DNA of 64,000 nucleotides from Dyella_A sp050749815 (GCF_050749815.1 NZ_CP192735.1:1860001-1924000); one strand, 5' to 3'. Positions 19,375 through 28,684 are shown, numbered from the stretch's first letter. Numbers and translations are program-made. The notes: generated from the sequence alone by a model not told the origin.

Positions 19375-20850
19375 TCAGCGGCACTCGGGCACCGTCAGCA
19401 CCTGCCCCACCCGGATCTGATGCCGGGTCAGATGATTCGCCTCCGCCACCTCGCGCACGCTGGAACAGCGCAGCTTGTGCACGATGCTGATCAAGGTATC
19501 TCCCGCCCGGACCCGATAGCGGCGCGCACGCTTGGATGAGACCGCTGGCGCCGGCGCCGGTGCGACCGCCACCGGCTTGGGCACCACCGCGTTGTGCAGA
19601 TCCGCCGCCAGAATCGGCCACGGCCCATCGACGCAGCGCGACGCGTACGACGCCTCCAGCGCCTTGGGCAGGTACACCGTGGTTCCCACCGGCTGCTGCG
19701 CCTCCGGATCGAACCGCGGGTTGAGGTTGCGCAGCGTGCGGAACCAGCCCTCCGGCATGTCGCCGGCATTGCCCAGGCAGACGGTGAGCTCGGAGATCGA
19801 GGCGGAGCGCTTGAGCACGACCTGCCCCGGCTGGCCGTCGATCTTCGGGAATCGCAGGTTGTAGCTCTGCGGATGCAGGAACAGCCACGCCGCGGCCAGC
19901 ACGGCCGGGACGTAGTCGCGGGTTTCCTGCGACAGCTCGTCGTACACCGATGGATCGTAGAAGCTCACGCCGGGGCGGTCGCCAGCCAGCCGGCGCATGC
20001 GCCCTTCGCCGCCGTTGTAGGCCGCCAGGGTGAGTTCGAGATTGTTGTTGAACACGCGCAACTGCTCGTTGAGGTATTGCGCGTTGGCGCGCGCCGCCTC
20101 GGCCGGGTCGAAGCGCGTATCGAAGCCGCTGTCGCTGCTCAGACCAAAACGCACGCCGGTGGCATACATGAACTGCAGTGGCCCGGCCGCGCCGGAACGC
20201 GAAACCGCATGCACCTTGCCGCCGGATTCCTTGGCCAGGATGCCGAACAGCACGGCTTCGGGCAGATCGGCCTTCTGGTATTGCGGCCACATCTCGTGGC
20301 GCAGGTACTGGTAGTTCACCCAGGCGTCCATCAGGTTGGGCCGCCACTGGGTCAGCCACATCTCCAGCGCCGCCTTCACCGGGCCGTTCATGGCGATGAG
20401 TTCGGACAGCTTCTGTCCGTGCAGCAGGGTCACGCTGCGCTGCGCCTGGGGCAATCCGGCCGCGCCACCCGCTGCGCCGTCCGGCGAGGTGGATTCGCCG
20501 GCCGTTTCCAGCCCCTCGTCGCCGATCGCGCTGCCGTCCTTGAGTCGCAGCAGCCGATCGAATACCGAATAAAAACGCTGTGGCTCGCAGCCCGGCGTGC
20601 TGTCGCACTGGGCCGACGCCTTCTTCAACTGGTCGAGCGCGGCAACCAAGGTTTTCTGCGATGCCTGATCGTCACCTTCGCGCGCCTGCCGCAGAGCGTT
20701 CTCGTAGCCCTTGCTGGCCGCGTCGAGCTGGCCATACAGGGCATTGAGCGAGGGCGATGCGGGCGCCTTGCCGGGGGCGCTGGCACATCCGGCCAGCAGG
20801 GTGACGACAGCGAGGGAAAGCGAACGGTACAGCGGCAAACGCACGGACAT
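19375..20850 (-). CDS. mltD: membrane-bound lytic murein transglycosylase D-like lipoprotein
   Basis: 491 aa outer-membrane lipoprotein cleaving peptidoglycan glycan strands. The signal peptide ends in a lipobox LLAGC (Cys22). The SLT domain is in the middle with the catalytic Glu in AKESGGKVHAVSRSGAAGPL and the AAYNGGEGRMRRL motif. One LysM domain closes the protein (RYRVRAGDTLISIVHKLRCS ... VGQVLTVPECR). MltD often carries two or more LysM repeats, so this is a one-LysM version. Start 20850 begins the signal peptide. Divergent from the HerA-like ATPase gene. Confidence 0.9.
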   Translation of the reverse strand: MSVRLPLYRSLSLAVVTLLAGCASAPGKAPASPSLNALYGQLDAASKGYENALRQAREGDDQASQKTLVAALDQLKKASAQCDSTPGCEPQRFYSVFDRLLRLKDGSAIGDEGLETAGESTSPDGAAGGAAGLPQAQRSVTLLHGQKLSELIAMNGPVKAALEMWLTQWRPNLMDAWVNYQYLRHEMWPQYQKADLPEAVLFGILAKESGGKVHAVSRSGAAGPLQFMYATGVRFGLSSDSGFDTRFDPAEAARANAQYLNEQLRVFNNNLELTLAAYNGGEGRMRRLAGDRPGVSFYDPSVYDELSQETRDYVPAVLAAAWLFLHPQSYNLRFPKIDGQPGQVVLKRSASISELTVCLGNAGDMPEGWFRTLRNLNPRFDPEAQQPVGTTVYLPKALEASYASRCVDGPWPILAADLHNAVVPKPVAVAPAPAPAVSSKRARRYRVRAGDTLISIVHKLRCSSVREVAEANHLTRHQIRVGQVLTVPECR

Positions 20851-20960
20851 GAGGTACTTCGGCAAGGACGAAACGATCACCATAGCCGCGCGCGACAGCG
20901 GACTCAATGAATCGCGTGAGCCACGGTTAGAATCGACGCCTTGCCAAGGAGTGACCTGCC

Positions 20961-22463
20961 ATGAGCCAGATCCTGATCGGCCGCAACGACAGCACCAGCG
21001 TCAGCCTCGACCCGCGCTACGGCAACCGCCACGGCATGATCGCCGGCGCCACCGGCACCGGAAAGTCGGTCTCGCTGATGGTGCTGGCCGAAGGTTTCTC
21101 CCGGCTCGGCGTGCCCTGCTTCCTGGCCGACGCCAAAGGCGATCTGGCCGGCCTGGCGATGGCCGCCGGCGAACCGAGCGACAAGCTCAAGGCGCGCCTG
21201 GACAAGCTCAAGCTCACCGACTGGAAGCCGCAAGCCAATCCGGTGGTGTTCTGGGATCTGTACGGCAAGCTCGGCCATCCGGTGCGCGCCACCATCAGCG
21301 AGATGGGCCCCACCCTGCTCGGCCGCGTGCTCGAGCTCAACGACACCCAGCAGGGTGTGCTCGAGGTGGTGTTCAAGGTCGCCGACGACCAGGGCCTGCT
21401 GCTGCTCGACCTGGCCGATCTGCGCAGCATGCTGGGCTTCGCCAGCGAGAACGCCAAGACCATTTCCGCCCAGTACGGCCTGATCAGCCCGCAGAGCATC
21501 GCGGCGATCCAGCGCGCGCTGCTGAAGCTCGAGCAGGACGGCGCCGACCAGTTCTTCGGCGAGCCGGCGCTGGACCTGGTCGACCTGATGCGCCAAGACA
21601 TGAGCGGTCGCGGCGTGATCAACGTGCTGGCCGCCGACCAGCTGATCATGAAGCCCAAGCTCTACTCCACCTTCCTGCTGTGGCTGCTGTCGGAGCTGTT
21701 CGAGCAGCTGCCGGAAGTGGGCGACCTGGACCAGCCCAAGCTGGTGTTCTTCTTCGACGAGGCGCACCTGCTGTTCGACGACTGCCCGCCCGCGCTGCGC
21801 CAGCGCGTGGAGCAGGTGGTGCGGCTGATCCGCTCCAAGGGCGTGGGCGTGTACTTCTGTTCGCAAAACCCGGACGACGTGCCCGGCGAGATCCTCGGCC
21901 AGCTCGGCAATCGTGTGCAACACGCGCTGCGCGCCTTCACCCCGCGCGACCAGAAGGCGGTCAAGGCGGCGGCGGAAACCTTCGTCGCCAATCCCAGGCT
22001 CGACGTGGTCGAGGCGATCACCCAGCTCGGCGTGGGCGAGGCGCTGGCCTCCACGCTCGGCGACGGCGGCGTGCCCGCACCGGTGCAGCAGGTGCTGGTG
22101 ACCACGCCGTGCTGCCGCATCGGCGCTATCACGGAGGACGAGCGCCAGACGGTGCGCATGCGCTCGCCGGTGGGCGGCAAGTACGACACGCCGGTGAACC
22201 GCGAATCGGCCGCCGAAAAGCTCGCCGCCCGCGCGCAGGAAAAGGCCGCCGACGCGGAGAAGGTCGCCACCAGCGCCCCCTCCACAGCCGGCACACCCGG
22301 CTCGGCCTGGGGCGAGGCGGTGCACGATGCGCTGTTCGGCACCAAGCGCCGCCAGGGCATGATCGAGGCGCTGGGCAAGTCCGCCGTGCGCACGGTCGGC
22401 AACCAGCTCGGCCGGCAGATCCTGCGCGGCGTGCTGGGCGGCATCTTCGGCGGCAAGCGTTGA
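20961..22463 (+). CDS. HerA-like ATPase, DUF853 family
   Basis: 500 aa cytosolic P-loop ATPase of the HerA/FtsK superfamily (DUF853, helicase HerA-like C-terminal). Walker A is GATGTGKS at residues 29-36, Walker B KLVFFFDEAHLLFDD near 260-275. The C-terminal third is Ala/Lys-rich (AAEKLAARAQEKAADAEKVA) and ends RQILRGVLGGIFGGKR. DUF853 proteins are widespread with no settled role. A TAGAAT hexamer at 20929-20934 could be its -10. Its stop overlaps the TTG start of the next gene. Confidence 0.88.
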   Translation: MSQILIGRNDSTSVSLDPRYGNRHGMIAGATGTGKSVSLMVLAEGFSRLGVPCFLADAKGDLAGLAMAAGEPSDKLKARLDKLKLTDWKPQANPVVFWDLYGKLGHPVRATISEMGPTLLGRVLELNDTQQGVLEVVFKVADDQGLLLLDLADLRSMLGFASENAKTISAQYGLISPQSIAAIQRALLKLEQDGADQFFGEPALDLVDLMRQDMSGRGVINVLAADQLIMKPKLYSTFLLWLLSELFEQLPEVGDLDQPKLVFFFDEAHLLFDDCPPALRQRVEQVVRLIRSKGVGVYFCSQNPDDVPGEILGQLGNRVQHALRAFTPRDQKAVKAAAETFVANPRLDVVEAITQLGVGEALASTLGDGGVPAPVQQVLVTTPCCRIGAITEDERQTVRMRSPVGGKYDTPVNRESAAEKLAARAQEKAADAEKVATSAPSTAGTPGSAWGEAVHDALFGTKRRQGMIEALGKSAVRTVGNQLGRQILRGVLGGIFGGKR

Positions 22464-23725
22464 AACCGGCGCACGCCCGCTTTCGCTCGATCGATCCGGA
22501 CACGCCGCTGGCCGAACGGCTCGTGGGCGGCCTGGGCTATCCGCTGCGCGGCGCCGCCCTGCCCACCCTGGTCGGACTCGTGCTGCTTCATTACCTGGCG
22601 CTGCTGCCGCTGACCCTGGGCCTGCTCGCCTCGCTGCTGGTGTGGGGCGCCACCTGGCGCTATGCCGCCGAATGCATGCTGCATACCGCCAACGGCTTCG
22701 CCGACCCGCCCGACGTGGGCCTGGGTGACAGCGACCGCGCGGCCTGGGGGCTGACCGTGGTGCATGTGGTGGCCGCCGCGTTCTGCGTGGCGATGCCGTT
22801 CTACTCGCCGGCGCTGTTTGCACCCACCCTGCTCGCCGTGGCACTGGTGCTGCCGGCCATCGACATGGCGCTGGCGTTCGACGGCAGTCTGCTGGTGGCG
22901 CTGAACCCGGCGCACTGGGGCGAGATCATCCGGCGCTTCGGCTGGAGCTACCTGATTCCGGTCGGCATCAACCTCGCGGTCGGCGTGCTGGCTCTGCTGG
23001 CCACATGGATCACTGCCGGGCTGCCGCGCCTGCTGTCGTTGCCGCTGTTCGGCTTCGCCTACACGTATCTGATCGTGCTGGGCTTCCACCTGATGGGCGC
23101 CATGATCCACCGCCGCCACGAGCACTTCGGCCTCACGCCCGAAGCCGAGGTGCTGGCCGAGGCGCTGGGCCAGAACGACGACCAGCGCCTGCTCGACCGC
23201 GTGCACGAACTGGCGGCTAATGACCCGATGGCCGCCACGCGGCTGCTGGTGCCGCGCCTGCAGGATCGCGAAGCGCCGGCCGAACTGCACCAGGCCTACC
23301 GCGACCTGCTGCGACAGCAGCAGCTCACCAACGCGCTGCTGGTGCACGGCCAGATCCGCATCGCGGCGTTGATGGCTGCCAACGAGCCGCGCAAGGCACT
23401 GGGCATGGTGCAGGATTGCAGCGCGATCGATCCGGACTTCCTGCCGGACGACCCCGGCAACGCTGGTGCCATCGCCGAAGTCGCCGCACGCCACGGCATG
23501 CGGCGGATGGCGCTGAAACTTTGCCGCGGATGGCTGGCGCACTGGCCGCGCGACGGGCGCGCTCCCGCCGTCGCCCTGCTCGCCGCGCGCGAGCTCGAAG
23601 CCGACGGCCAAGCGATGGAGGCCAGCGTGCTGCTCGGTCGCATCGCCAGCGCATGGACCGACCATCCCCAACACGGCGAGCTGCTTGCCCGCATCCAGCA
23701 ACTCAAGTCCGGAACCCGCGCATGA
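22460..23725 (+). CDS. polytopic membrane protein of unknown function
   Basis: 421 aa if started at TTG 22460, which overlaps the ATPase stop in a TTGA and is the earliest plausible start after it; no ATG exists nearby. The first ~210 residues hold five or six hydrophobic helices (LVGLVLLHYLALLPLTLGLL, VVHVVAAAFCVAMPFY, LLAVALVLPAIDMALAF, LIPVGINLAVGVLALLATWI, PLFGFAYTYLIVLGFHLMG). The remaining part is a soluble alpha-helical TPR-like region (DDQRLLDRVHELAANDP ... MEASVLLGRIASAW), presumably cytoplasmic. Family not recognised. The ATGA overlap with greB downstream implies one operon. Confidence 0.8.
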   Translation: MKPAHARFRSIDPDTPLAERLVGGLGYPLRGAALPTLVGLVLLHYLALLPLTLGLLASLLVWGATWRYAAECMLHTANGFADPPDVGLGDSDRAAWGLTVVHVVAAAFCVAMPFYSPALFAPTLLAVALVLPAIDMALAFDGSLLVALNPAHWGEIIRRFGWSYLIPVGINLAVGVLALLATWITAGLPRLLSLPLFGFAYTYLIVLGFHLMGAMIHRRHEHFGLTPEAEVLAEALGQNDDQRLLDRVHELAANDPMAATRLLVPRLQDREAPAELHQAYRDLLRQQQLTNALLVHGQIRIAALMAANEPRKALGMVQDCSAIDPDFLPDDPGNAGAIAEVAARHGMRRMALKLCRGWLAHWPRDGRAPAVALLAARELEADGQAMEASVLLGRIASAWTDHPQHGELLARIQQLKSGTRA

Positions 23726-24225
23726 GCCGTTGGCGCCCGCCCGCGCCGTCGTCGACGGCCATCATCACGCGCGCCGGATTCGAACGGCTGAAGACCGAAC
23801 TCGACCACCTGTGGCACACGCTGCGTCCGGAAGTGGTCAAGGCACTGGCCGCCGCCGCCGCCGAAGGCGACCGCTCGGAAAACGCCGAGTACACCTACCG
23901 CAAGAAGCAGCTCGGCGAGATCGACCGCCGCGTGCGCTATCTCAGCAAGCGCATCCCGTCGCTGAAGGTGGCCGAGGGCGCACCCGCCGATCGCGACATG
24001 GTGTTTTTCGGTGCCACGATCGAACTGGAGAACGTCGACAGCGGCGAGATCCTGCGCTACCGCATCGTCGGCCCGGACGAGACCGACGCGAAGAAAGGCT
24101 GGATCAGCGTCGACTCGCCACTGGCCCGCGCGGTGATGAAGAAACGGGTGGACGATGAGTTCGAGGCCGAACTGCCCGGTGGGCGCGCGGCCTTCGTGAT
24201 CGTCGACGTCCGGTACGAGGCGTAA
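23722..24225 (+). CDS. greB: transcription elongation factor GreB
   Basis: 167 aa. Rescues backtracked RNA polymerase by stimulating transcript cleavage through the secondary channel. N-terminal coiled coil with acidic tip (AAAEGDRSENAEYTYRKKQL, the D..EN signature), C-terminal FKBP-like globular domain (ADRDMVFFGATIELENVD). The basic KKQLGEIDRRVRYLSKRIPS segment favours GreB over GreA. Start ATG overlaps the upstream stop (ATGA). Last gene of the ATPase/membrane/greB operon. Confidence 0.93.
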   Translation: MSRWRPPAPSSTAIITRAGFERLKTELDHLWHTLRPEVVKALAAAAAEGDRSENAEYTYRKKQLGEIDRRVRYLSKRIPSLKVAEGAPADRDMVFFGATIELENVDSGEILRYRIVGPDETDAKKGWISVDSPLARAVMKKRVDDEFEAELPGGRAAFVIVDVRYEA

Positions 24226-24255
24226 GGCAGGCCCCGCGATTCCCGCGGGAGAGCC

Positions 24256-24795
24256 TCAGGCCACGTCCGGAATTCCCATCCCGACCTGGACGAGCCGGTA
24301 CGACGGATGCATCAGGCCCGTCGGCGGATAGAACTCGTCATGGGTATGGGTGAAGCCGAGCTTCGTCAGCAGCTTGCGCGACGCGTCGTTGCCGGGATTG
24401 TGTCCAGCAAACAGCGCCCGGCAGCCCAGGGACTCGAAGGCATGGGAAAACACCGCTCGCGCGCCCTCGGCCGCGAGGCCACGTCCCCAGTGGTCGGGGC
24501 GCAGGTGCACGCCGAATTCGGGAACGTCAGGCTCGCGCTCCCTCGGCCGGAGGCCGCAGCACCCGACGAACACATCGCCTTCGAGGAGGAACATCGGCCA
24601 GTACTGGATGCCGTGGGACGCCTGCGTGTCGATTTCCCGGTTCAACCGGAGCAGCGCCTCGTGCCCGGCAAGCGGCCGGGTGGCGATGAATCGCGTCACC
24701 ATCGGATCCGTCCAGAGTGCAAGAGCCAGCGGCTCGTCGGCCTGCCGCCAATGCCGGAAGCCGAGGCGGCCGGATGTCAGGAAGTACTCGCTCAT
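24256..24795 (-). CDS. GNAT family N-acetyltransferase (RimJ/RimL-like)
   Basis: 179 aa. Acetyl-CoA-dependent acetyltransferase of the Acetyltransf_3 group. The pattern LTSGRLGFRHWRQADEPLAL, VGCCGLRPRE, the CoA loop DHWGRGLAAEGARAV and SRKLLTKLGFTH are typical. ATG 24795 (MSEYFLTSG) is preferred. The substrate may be a ribosomal protein N-terminus or a small molecule; not decidable. Converges with greB with a 30-base gap. Confidence 0.85.
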   Translation of the reverse strand: MSEYFLTSGRLGFRHWRQADEPLALALWTDPMVTRFIATRPLAGHEALLRLNREIDTQASHGIQYWPMFLLEGDVFVGCCGLRPREREPDVPEFGVHLRPDHWGRGLAAEGARAVFSHAFESLGCRALFAGHNPGNDASRKLLTKLGFTHTHDEFYPPTGLMHPSYRLVQVGMGIPDVA

Positions 24796-24967
24796 TTCAC
24801 TTGGACTCACCGTCGACTGATACGGCGCGGGCCACATGGCCCACGGCTACGTCCATTTTACCGGTGCGCTTCATGGGCCGATGATCGCTCCCATGCGCCG
24901 GCTCCGGGGCCGTCATGCGCTTCGGTCGACGAGGCCTGTGCCGCTCTAGCCTGCGGCGCCGGCGCCA

Positions 24968-25798
24968 TCATCGAGGCGAGGCGAGCCGGACCGGCGGGGG
25001 ATAGAGGCGCCCCGGTCGCCGCGGCTGGTAACACGGTGCGCTGCGATGGAAGGCCTCGTCGTCATTGTCCGGATGCCACCCCGGGATACCCGAGAGCGGT
25101 AGCGGACGCAGCTCCAGCGGATCGCGCAGCAGCGTGCCCGACGCGACGCGCTCCGCCAGTCCGGCAACGATCGATTCCCACGCCGTGGCAGCATCGGCCG
25201 CCACCACCAGCGCCTTGCCGACCAGCAGCTTGCCCGGGGTGAGCGCACGTTCCAGCAGGGCATGGCCGAACACCGCGACGTCGATGCGCCCGTCCTGCCA
25301 GGCGGCGCGCTCGCGCCAGAACAGGCCGTGCCAGTCGTGGGCATCCCACAGCGTCAGCAACTCGGTGTCAGCCACGCGCACGATCACCCCGGCCTCGTCG
25401 AAATGGGTCATCGCGCATTGCGCGCGTGACCGCTCGCGCGGGCCCATGCGGGCGATCTCCTCGACCTGGCGCTGGTTCAGGGCCTGCTTGAGCGCCGGAT
25501 AGCGCAGCCACACGAGGGCATTGAACAGATCGTGCCAGTTGCGCTCGCGGGTGGCGATGACGCCGCGTTCGGCGATGCGCTGCTCGTAGTGCAGGCCGTC
25601 GGCGAGCAGCGCGGAATCCTGCGCCGCAAAGCGCGGCATCGACGCATCGTGACGCAGCGCGTTGAGCGCATCGATCTCTGGCCAGTGCGCGTCGCGCAGC
25701 AGCGCGTCGTACTCGCTCCAGTCGGCCAGCGGCGGCGCGGCGAACACGGCCGGATCGACCGCCTCGCGCGCCGGGGCGACATAGCGCTGCCGCTTCAC
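24968..25798 (-). CDS. DUF3025 domain protein
   Basis: 276 aa, cytosolic. The sequence RNWHDLFNALVWLRYPALKQ, LTLWDAHDWHGLFWRER and VFGHALLERAL characterises the DUF3025 family of proteobacteria, function unknown. GTG at 25798 is inferred as the start: it overlaps the rimO stop (GTGA) and begins a plausible N-terminus (KRQRYVAPAREAVDP), whereas the reading frame upstream runs through rimO. Conserved coupling with rimO may hint at a link to ribosome or RNA modification, but nothing catalytic is obvious. Confidence 0.8.
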   Translation of the reverse strand: MKRQRYVAPAREAVDPAVFAAPPLADWSEYDALLRDAHWPEIDALNALRHDASMPRFAAQDSALLADGLHYEQRIAERGVIATRERNWHDLFNALVWLRYPALKQALNQRQVEEIARMGPRERSRAQCAMTHFDEAGVIVRVADTELLTLWDAHDWHGLFWRERAAWQDGRIDVAVFGHALLERALTPGKLLVGKALVVAADAATAWESIVAGLAERVASGTLLRDPLELRPLPLSGIPGWHPDNDDEAFHRSAPCYQPRRPGRLYPPPVRLASPR

Positions 25799-27138
25799 AC
25801 CACCGGCAGTACGGGCTGCGCCAGGCGGGCGTGCAGGTCGTGCTCGCCAGCCGACTCCACCACCACCTGCACGAACTGGCCGGGCTTGAGCTGCTGGCCG
25901 TCGGCGATGAGCACGGTGCCGTCGATCTCCGGCGCATCGGCCGCCGAACGCGCCACGGCGCCGGCCTCGTTCGCCTCGTCGACCAGCACCTGGATCGTGC
26001 GACCGACCTTGCGCTGCAGCTTCGCGGCCGAGATCTCCGCCTGCACCGCCATGAACTGCTCCAGGCGATCTTCCTTCAGCTCCTCGGAGACCGGGTCGGG
26101 CAGCTCGTTGGCGCGGGCGCCGTCCACCGCCGAATAGGTGAAGGCACCCACGCGGTCCAGCTCGGCCTCGCGCAGGAAGTCCAGCAGTTCCTCGAACTCG
26201 GCGTCGGTCTCGCCGGGGAAGCCGACGATGAAGGTGCTGCGGATCGTCAGGTCCGGCACCGCCTTGCGCCAGTTGCGAATGCGCTCCAGCGTCTTGTCGA
26301 TGTTGCCCGGGCGCTTCATCAGCTTGAGGATGCGCGGGCTGGCGTGCTGGAACGGGATGTCCAGGTAGGGAAGGATCTTGCCCGCCGCCATCAGCGGCAT
26401 CAGCTCGTCCACGTGCGGGTACGGGTAGACGTAGTGCAGCCGCGTCCACACGCCGAGCTCGGACAGGCCCTCGCACAGCTCGGTCATGCGCGTGCGGTAG
26501 TTCCTGTCGCGCCACAGGTGCTCGGCGTACTTCACGTCCACGCCGTAGGCGCTGGTGTCCTGCGAGATCACCAGCAGCTCTTTCACGCCGCCCTTGACCA
26601 GCTTTTCGGCTTCGCGCAGCACCTCGTCGACCGGCCGCGAGACCAGGTCACCGCGCATCGACGGGATGATGCAGAAGCTGCAGCGGTGATTGCAGCCCTC
26701 GGAAATCTTCAGATACGCGTAGTGCTTGGGCGTGAGCTTGATGCCCGTGTCGGGCACCAGATCCAGGAACTTGTTGCGCGACGGCGGCAGCGCGGTATGC
26801 ACCGCGCTCATCACGCTGGCGTAGTCCTGCGGACCGCTGATCGACATCACGTCCGGGTAGGCCTCACGGATCAGCTCCTCGCGCTTGCCCAGGCAACCGG
26901 TGACGATCACCTTGCCGTTCTCGTGCAGCGCCTCGCCGATCGCGTCCAGCGACTCCTGCACCGCCGCGTCGATGAAACCGCAGGTGTTCACCACTACCGC
27001 GTCGGCCGCGTCGTAGCTGGGCACGATCTCGTAACCCTCCACCTTGAGCTGAGTGAGGATGCGCTCGGAATCGACCAGCGCCTTGGGACAACCGAGGCTG
27101 ACGAAGCCGATCTTCTGGGAGGTGGACTGGGCGGACAT
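25795..27138 (-). CDS. rimO: ribosomal protein uS12 methylthiotransferase
   Basis: 447 aa radical-SAM enzyme adding a methylthio group to Asp88 of ribosomal protein S12. UPF0004 domain with conserved cysteines (SLGCPKALVDSE, VVNTCGFI, VTGCLGKR), the radical-SAM cluster motif C-x3-C-x2-C in SEGCNHRCSFCIIPSMRG, and a C-terminal TRAM domain (RTIQVLVDEANEAG ... PGQFVQVVVE). ATG 27138 (MSAQSTSQKIGFVSLGC) is chosen; upstream codons are atypical. Followed by the DUF3025 gene with overlapping codons. Confidence 0.96.
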   Translation of the reverse strand: MSAQSTSQKIGFVSLGCPKALVDSERILTQLKVEGYEIVPSYDAADAVVVNTCGFIDAAVQESLDAIGEALHENGKVIVTGCLGKREELIREAYPDVMSISGPQDYASVMSAVHTALPPSRNKFLDLVPDTGIKLTPKHYAYLKISEGCNHRCSFCIIPSMRGDLVSRPVDEVLREAEKLVKGGVKELLVISQDTSAYGVDVKYAEHLWRDRNYRTRMTELCEGLSELGVWTRLHYVYPYPHVDELMPLMAAGKILPYLDIPFQHASPRILKLMKRPGNIDKTLERIRNWRKAVPDLTIRSTFIVGFPGETDAEFEELLDFLREAELDRVGAFTYSAVDGARANELPDPVSEELKEDRLEQFMAVQAEISAAKLQRKVGRTIQVLVDEANEAGAVARSAADAPEIDGTVLIADGQQLKPGQFVQVVVESAGEHDLHARLAQPVLPVV

Positions 27139-27276
27139 GAGAGTTACCGGATGAGGCAGCCCAACATTGTACCGCGGCGCCCCGCCGCACGCGTCCAGCC
27201 CCTCGTTCACCACGTATGCCTGACACGGCAGGTATTACCCTGTCGCGCCTTTCCCCATCCCATCGAAGGAGTGCCC

Positions 27277-27933
27277 ATGGGCCAGATGATCGAACTGTCC
27301 AGCACCACGCCGATCGGCGCCTACCTCGCCGGGCCCGCCAGCTCGCCCCGCGGCGGTGTCGTGGTCGTGCAGGAAATCTTCGGCGTGAACGCGCACATCC
27401 GCGACATCGCCGACCGCCTCGCCGCTGCCGGCTACGTGGCGATCGCCCCGGCGCTGTTCGACTCGGCGAAGCCGGGTGTGGAGCTGGACTACGACGCCGA
27501 GGGCATGCGCGAAGGCGTGGCGCTGAAGGCGCAGGTGAGCCTGGAGCGCGCGCTGCAGGACGTGGCCGTCGCCGCCAAACGCGTAGCCACGGCCGGCAGG
27601 GTCGGCACTGTCGGTTTCTGCTGGGGCGGCACGATCGCCTATGCCGCCGCCATCGAGCTTGGCCTGCCCAGCGTGAGCTATTACGGCGGCGGCAACACGC
27701 AGCTGGTCGGCAAGCCAGCCAGGGCGCCGCTGATGTTCCATTACGGCCTGAAGGACACCCACATCACCGCCGCCGACCGCGCGGCAGTCGCATCGGCCAA
27801 CCCGGACGCGCCGCTGTACGAGTACCAGGCGGATCACGGCTTCAACTGCGACCGCCGCGACAGCTACGACGCAGCCAGCGCGGCCATGGCATGGGAGCGC
27901 ACGCTGGCCTTTCTTGCCGAACACGTCGGCTGA
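27277..27933 (+). CDS. dienelactone hydrolase family protein (copy 1)
   Basis: 218 aa alpha/beta hydrolase. Nucleophile elbow GFCWGGT (Cys), a plausible Asp in YGLKDTH, and His in ADHGFNCD form the Cys-Asp-His set of carboxymethylenebutenolidase-like enzymes. RGGVVVVQEIFGVNAHIRDI is a strong family signature. The substrate is unknown; without clc/cat genes nearby a chloroaromatic pathway is not supported. AAGGAG ribosome-binding site before ATG 27277. Followed by a homologous gene at 28010. Confidence 0.88.
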   Translation: MGQMIELSSTTPIGAYLAGPASSPRGGVVVVQEIFGVNAHIRDIADRLAAAGYVAIAPALFDSAKPGVELDYDAEGMREGVALKAQVSLERALQDVAVAAKRVATAGRVGTVGFCWGGTIAYAAAIELGLPSVSYYGGGNTQLVGKPARAPLMFHYGLKDTHITAADRAAVASANPDAPLYEYQADHGFNCDRRDSYDAASAAMAWERTLAFLAEHVG

Positions 27934-28009
27934 TCCGGCCCGGGCGTTCGGTTCCGCAGCAGCAGGCGCACTAGACTTCCGGTTTCGCGAACTTCCCGGG
28001 GGCGAGCTC

Positions 28010-28684
28010 ATGGGCCAGTCGATCAGCCTCAACACCACCCGCCTGCACTGCATCGGCGCCTATCTCGCGCGGCCGGCTGGCCCTCCGCGCGGGGGCATCG
28101 TCGTGGTGCAGGAGATCTTCGGCGTGAATGCGCACATCCGCGCCATCACCGACCGCTTCGCCGAGGCCGGCTACACCGCCATCGCGCCGTGCTTCTTCGA
28201 CCACGTCGAGAACGGCGTGGAGCTGGGCTACGACGAGGCCGGCTTCGCCCGCGGCCGCACGCTGGTGGCCGAGGTTGGCATCGAGCTGGCGGTAGACGAC
28301 GTGGCCAGCGCCGCCGAAGCGATCGCCTCGGCCGGGCGTATCGGCGTGGTCGGTTTCTGCTGGGGTGGCACGGTCGCGCTGCGCGCGGCGCAGCGGCTGG
28401 GCCTGCCGGCGGTGAGCTACTACGGCGCGCGCAATCCGGCGTATCTGGATACGACGCCGAAGGCACCCGTAATGTTCCACTTCGGCGAGCGCGATACCTC
28501 GATCCCACCGGAGACGGTGCAACAGCACCGCGAGAAGCTGCCGCAGATGCCGGTGTACACCTATCCGGCCGGGCACGCCTTCAACCGCGACGTGGACCCG
28601 CACGCCTACGATGCCCCCAGCGCGGCGCTGGCCTGGCAGCGCACGCTGGATTTCTTCGCGCGGGAACTGGGGAGCACGGCATGA
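28010..28684 (+). CDS. dienelactone hydrolase family protein (copy 2)
   Basis: 224 aa paralogue of the gene at 27277, with the same N-terminus (MGQSISLNTTRL against MGQMIELSSTTP), GFCWGGT nucleophile elbow, Asp in FGERDTSIP and His in AGHAFNRD. Tandem duplication followed by divergence. Here the loop before the His carries YTYPAGHAF, the classical DLH form. ATG 28010 has a purine-rich GGGGGCGAG site. It is translationally coupled to the HIT gene (ATGA at 28681). Confidence 0.88.
   Translation: MGQSISLNTTRLHCIGAYLARPAGPPRGGIVVVQEIFGVNAHIRAITDRFAEAGYTAIAPCFFDHVENGVELGYDEAGFARGRTLVAEVGIELAVDDVASAAEAIASAGRIGVVGFCWGGTVALRAAQRLGLPAVSYYGARNPAYLDTTPKAPVMFHFGERDTSIPPETVQQHREKLPQMPVYTYPAGHAFNRDVDPHAYDAPSAALAWQRTLDFFARELGSTA

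Noticed and set aside
20711..22459. Upstream part of a 1,004-codon plus-strand frame leading into the membrane protein
   Set aside because: This portion overlaps the HerA-like ATPase in another frame and is Arg/Gly/Pro-rich; only the part from TTG 22460 onwards looks like protein.
21662..23701. 679-codon minus-strand frame opposite the HerA-like and membrane-protein genes
   Set aside because: Antisense shadow; the two sense genes have clear domains and coupling.
25831..27276. Long upstream in-frame extension of the first dienelactone hydrolase, opposite rimO
   Set aside because: The real hydrolase starts at 27277 after an AAGGAG site; the extension is rimO antisense.
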